NCBI GenBank assembly: GCA_037893225.1
Contig: JAZGUH010000412.1
Span: 1,860,001-1,924,000 of the forward strand
Source of the DNA: Hippasteria phrygiana
Taxonomy: Eukaryota > Echinodermata > Asteroidea > Valvatida > Goniasteridae
DNA length: 64,000 nucleotides
Direction of reading: 5' to 3'
This document shows positions 62,871-64,000 of the stretch, one piece after another. The notes under the pieces are model-generated. The model saw only the letters and a program-made list of their open reading frames with translations. It was not told where the DNA came from and made no database searches. Position 1 is the stretch's first letter. Every line of letters begins with the position of its first letter. The translations under genes were made by a program, and so were the position numbers.

Positions 62871-64000
62871 ATACGCCACATCGAAAACAAAGTAGCATGT
62901 CACGAGACATATACATGTGTACCATGGCCTCCACGACACCAGTGACCTCAAAAGCTTTGATGACTGACTCTGCAGATATCACAAATCATGTTGCTTTGAG
63001 ATGATGATGTCCTCCTCAGTGTGTGAAATGTGCGGCTCAACCAGGGATGATCCTTCCTACAAAATAGTTTGTAATACAAAAAAGTAATTAACTAATTGTT
63101 TATCTTCAACGTCCATTGTGTTTGTACAACAAAAACCCCGCACCTACCAGGGAACGCATTCTATAAGAATTTTGAAAAAGTAAAAAAATTACTAAGTTCC
63201 CTGCATATTTTGTGAGTTTCTTGCATCATGCTTGACACAATAGCCCTAATGAGGTTAATGATGAGACAGCTATAAAAGGTATATACAAAAACTTGATTGG
63301 ATTGTATAGAGGAGGGAAGCCTTAAACCATGTAAACGTAGCTCCTTGGGTTTGCTTCATGTACAGAACGTGTAGGCCTATGTCGTCCACATTAAAACTGG
63401 ATCATAGGCCTACAATAAATTTAGATTCCCAAAACAAATATGTTACCATTGATTGTAACCTCTTTAAGACACAGAAACAAAACGTAAGCAACTGGATTAT
63501 AACAAACCTGCTCACCGTGACAAATCAGTTGACTCCTCCTCTTCTTGATAAAGAAAGCTGGCAAAAACAGCATTGCTCCCTGTAGTCTCCGTCTAATTCT
63601 GTTGGAAAGAGTTATGATGTTGAATGATTGAATTTACACTACAAAAATAGAGGTATTTTAAACTACACTTTTACAAAAATTTTGGAATTTTTTTCAGCTT
63701 AAGAGTGAGTAAAGTTGGCATGTTTATGTGGGGAACTGGAAGTATTTGCTTTTAATGTGTTTAGGCGGCTGGAAGGGAGAATACCATTTCGTGCCTGGTA
63801 GCATTCAAGTTTAAGTGGGGCTCTTCCGCCCATTATAATAAATCCCCATTGTTGCATGTGGGTGCACTTGACGGAGCGCATTGGTTTTGAGCCTTGCGGC
63901 CGCTGGTGATAGGGCCCTTGGCCCGAGCTCTCTCTTTTTCCGTCAATTTTGGCTGTGTGCTGGTGAATCTGGTCGCATCAAACTTTTCCTTGTTGGGGGC
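62871..64000. other. Unassigned right end
   Basis: Possible minus-strand splice signals occur (acceptor near 63060, acceptor/donor pair near 63590/63508), but the open frames are short and unrecognised. The last 300 bp show no identifiable element. Confidence 0.3.

Noticed and set aside
62871..63640. Terminal exons of a minus-strand gene
   Set aside because: Acceptor and donor words are present, but the frames are very short and give no recognisable protein.

Overview
The window is animal nuclear DNA. Genes are split by introns with GT/AG borders, intergenic space is long and packed with transposons, and there are no operons or ribosome binding sites. Several things point to a marine invertebrate deuterostome (echinoderm, hemichordate or cephalochordate). 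There is a tRNA-derived SINE with the common marine-animal core, Polinton/Maverick debris, Ty3/gypsy, Crypton-like and THAP/TTAA DNA transposons, many palindromic MITEs, and an abundance of the palindromes TAGGCCTA and TACATGTA. The species cannot be fixed from sequence alone.

Layout. 1-3.2 kb: two or three exons of a minus-strand gene running off the left edge, interrupted by a GC-rich MITE. 1.9-2.7 kb: repeat R, whose second, inverted copy at 21.9-24.9 kb carries two clean insertions. 4.1-6.35 kb: a decayed Polinton DNA polymerase B, cut off by a Ty3/gypsy element (6.35-17.4 kb) with gag, protease, RT, RNase H, integrase and a downstream SGNH-hydrolase ORF; its pol is dead (nonsense codon, frameshifts, YLGD instead of YxDD). 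17.4-24 kb: TTAA-flanked transposons, two with THAP exons and one with a Cys-rich ORF, plus tRNA-derived SINEs and a degenerate TTAGGG tract. 26.2-29.5 kb: a fold-back element with long arms holding minisatellites. 30-32.4 kb: MITEs and minisatellites. 32.6-37.4 kb: the one clear host gene, an NFKBIL1 orthologue in four recognisable exons. 37.9-38.8 kb: a second, inverted THAP/TTAA element. 39.2-40.4 kb: a SINE palindrome and a large GC-box/CCAAT array. 40.5-44.4 kb: LINE tails and a SINE. 44.5-47.9 kb: a second Polinton fragment (integrase, coiled-coil protein, packaging ATPase, small membrane proteins). 48.3-49.9 kb: a Crypton-like exon, a palindromic MITE and an AT-rich orphan ORF. 50.8-52.3 kb: two minus-strand exons of a farnesoic acid O-methyltransferase-like (Methyltransf_FA) domain. 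52.5-57.9 kb: a GAAT-rich element with a 4.3-kb TTAA element nested in it, itself holding further MITEs. 58-64 kb: mostly unassigned, with a SINE bearing target-site duplications, a possible signal-peptide exon and a 108-bp tandem array.

How the pieces relate. Only NFKBIL1, the left-edge gene and the Methyltransf_FA gene look like host loci. Most of the rest is nested mobile DNA, and the window contains its own empty-site controls for two insertions. The best candidates for something undescribed are the SGNH hydrolase carried behind a Ty3/gypsy integrase, a group of small TTAA elements whose only visible coding content is a THAP domain, and a fold-back element whose two arms amplified different minisatellites. 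All coordinates for exons rest on reading frames and splice signals seen by eye; no database search was run.
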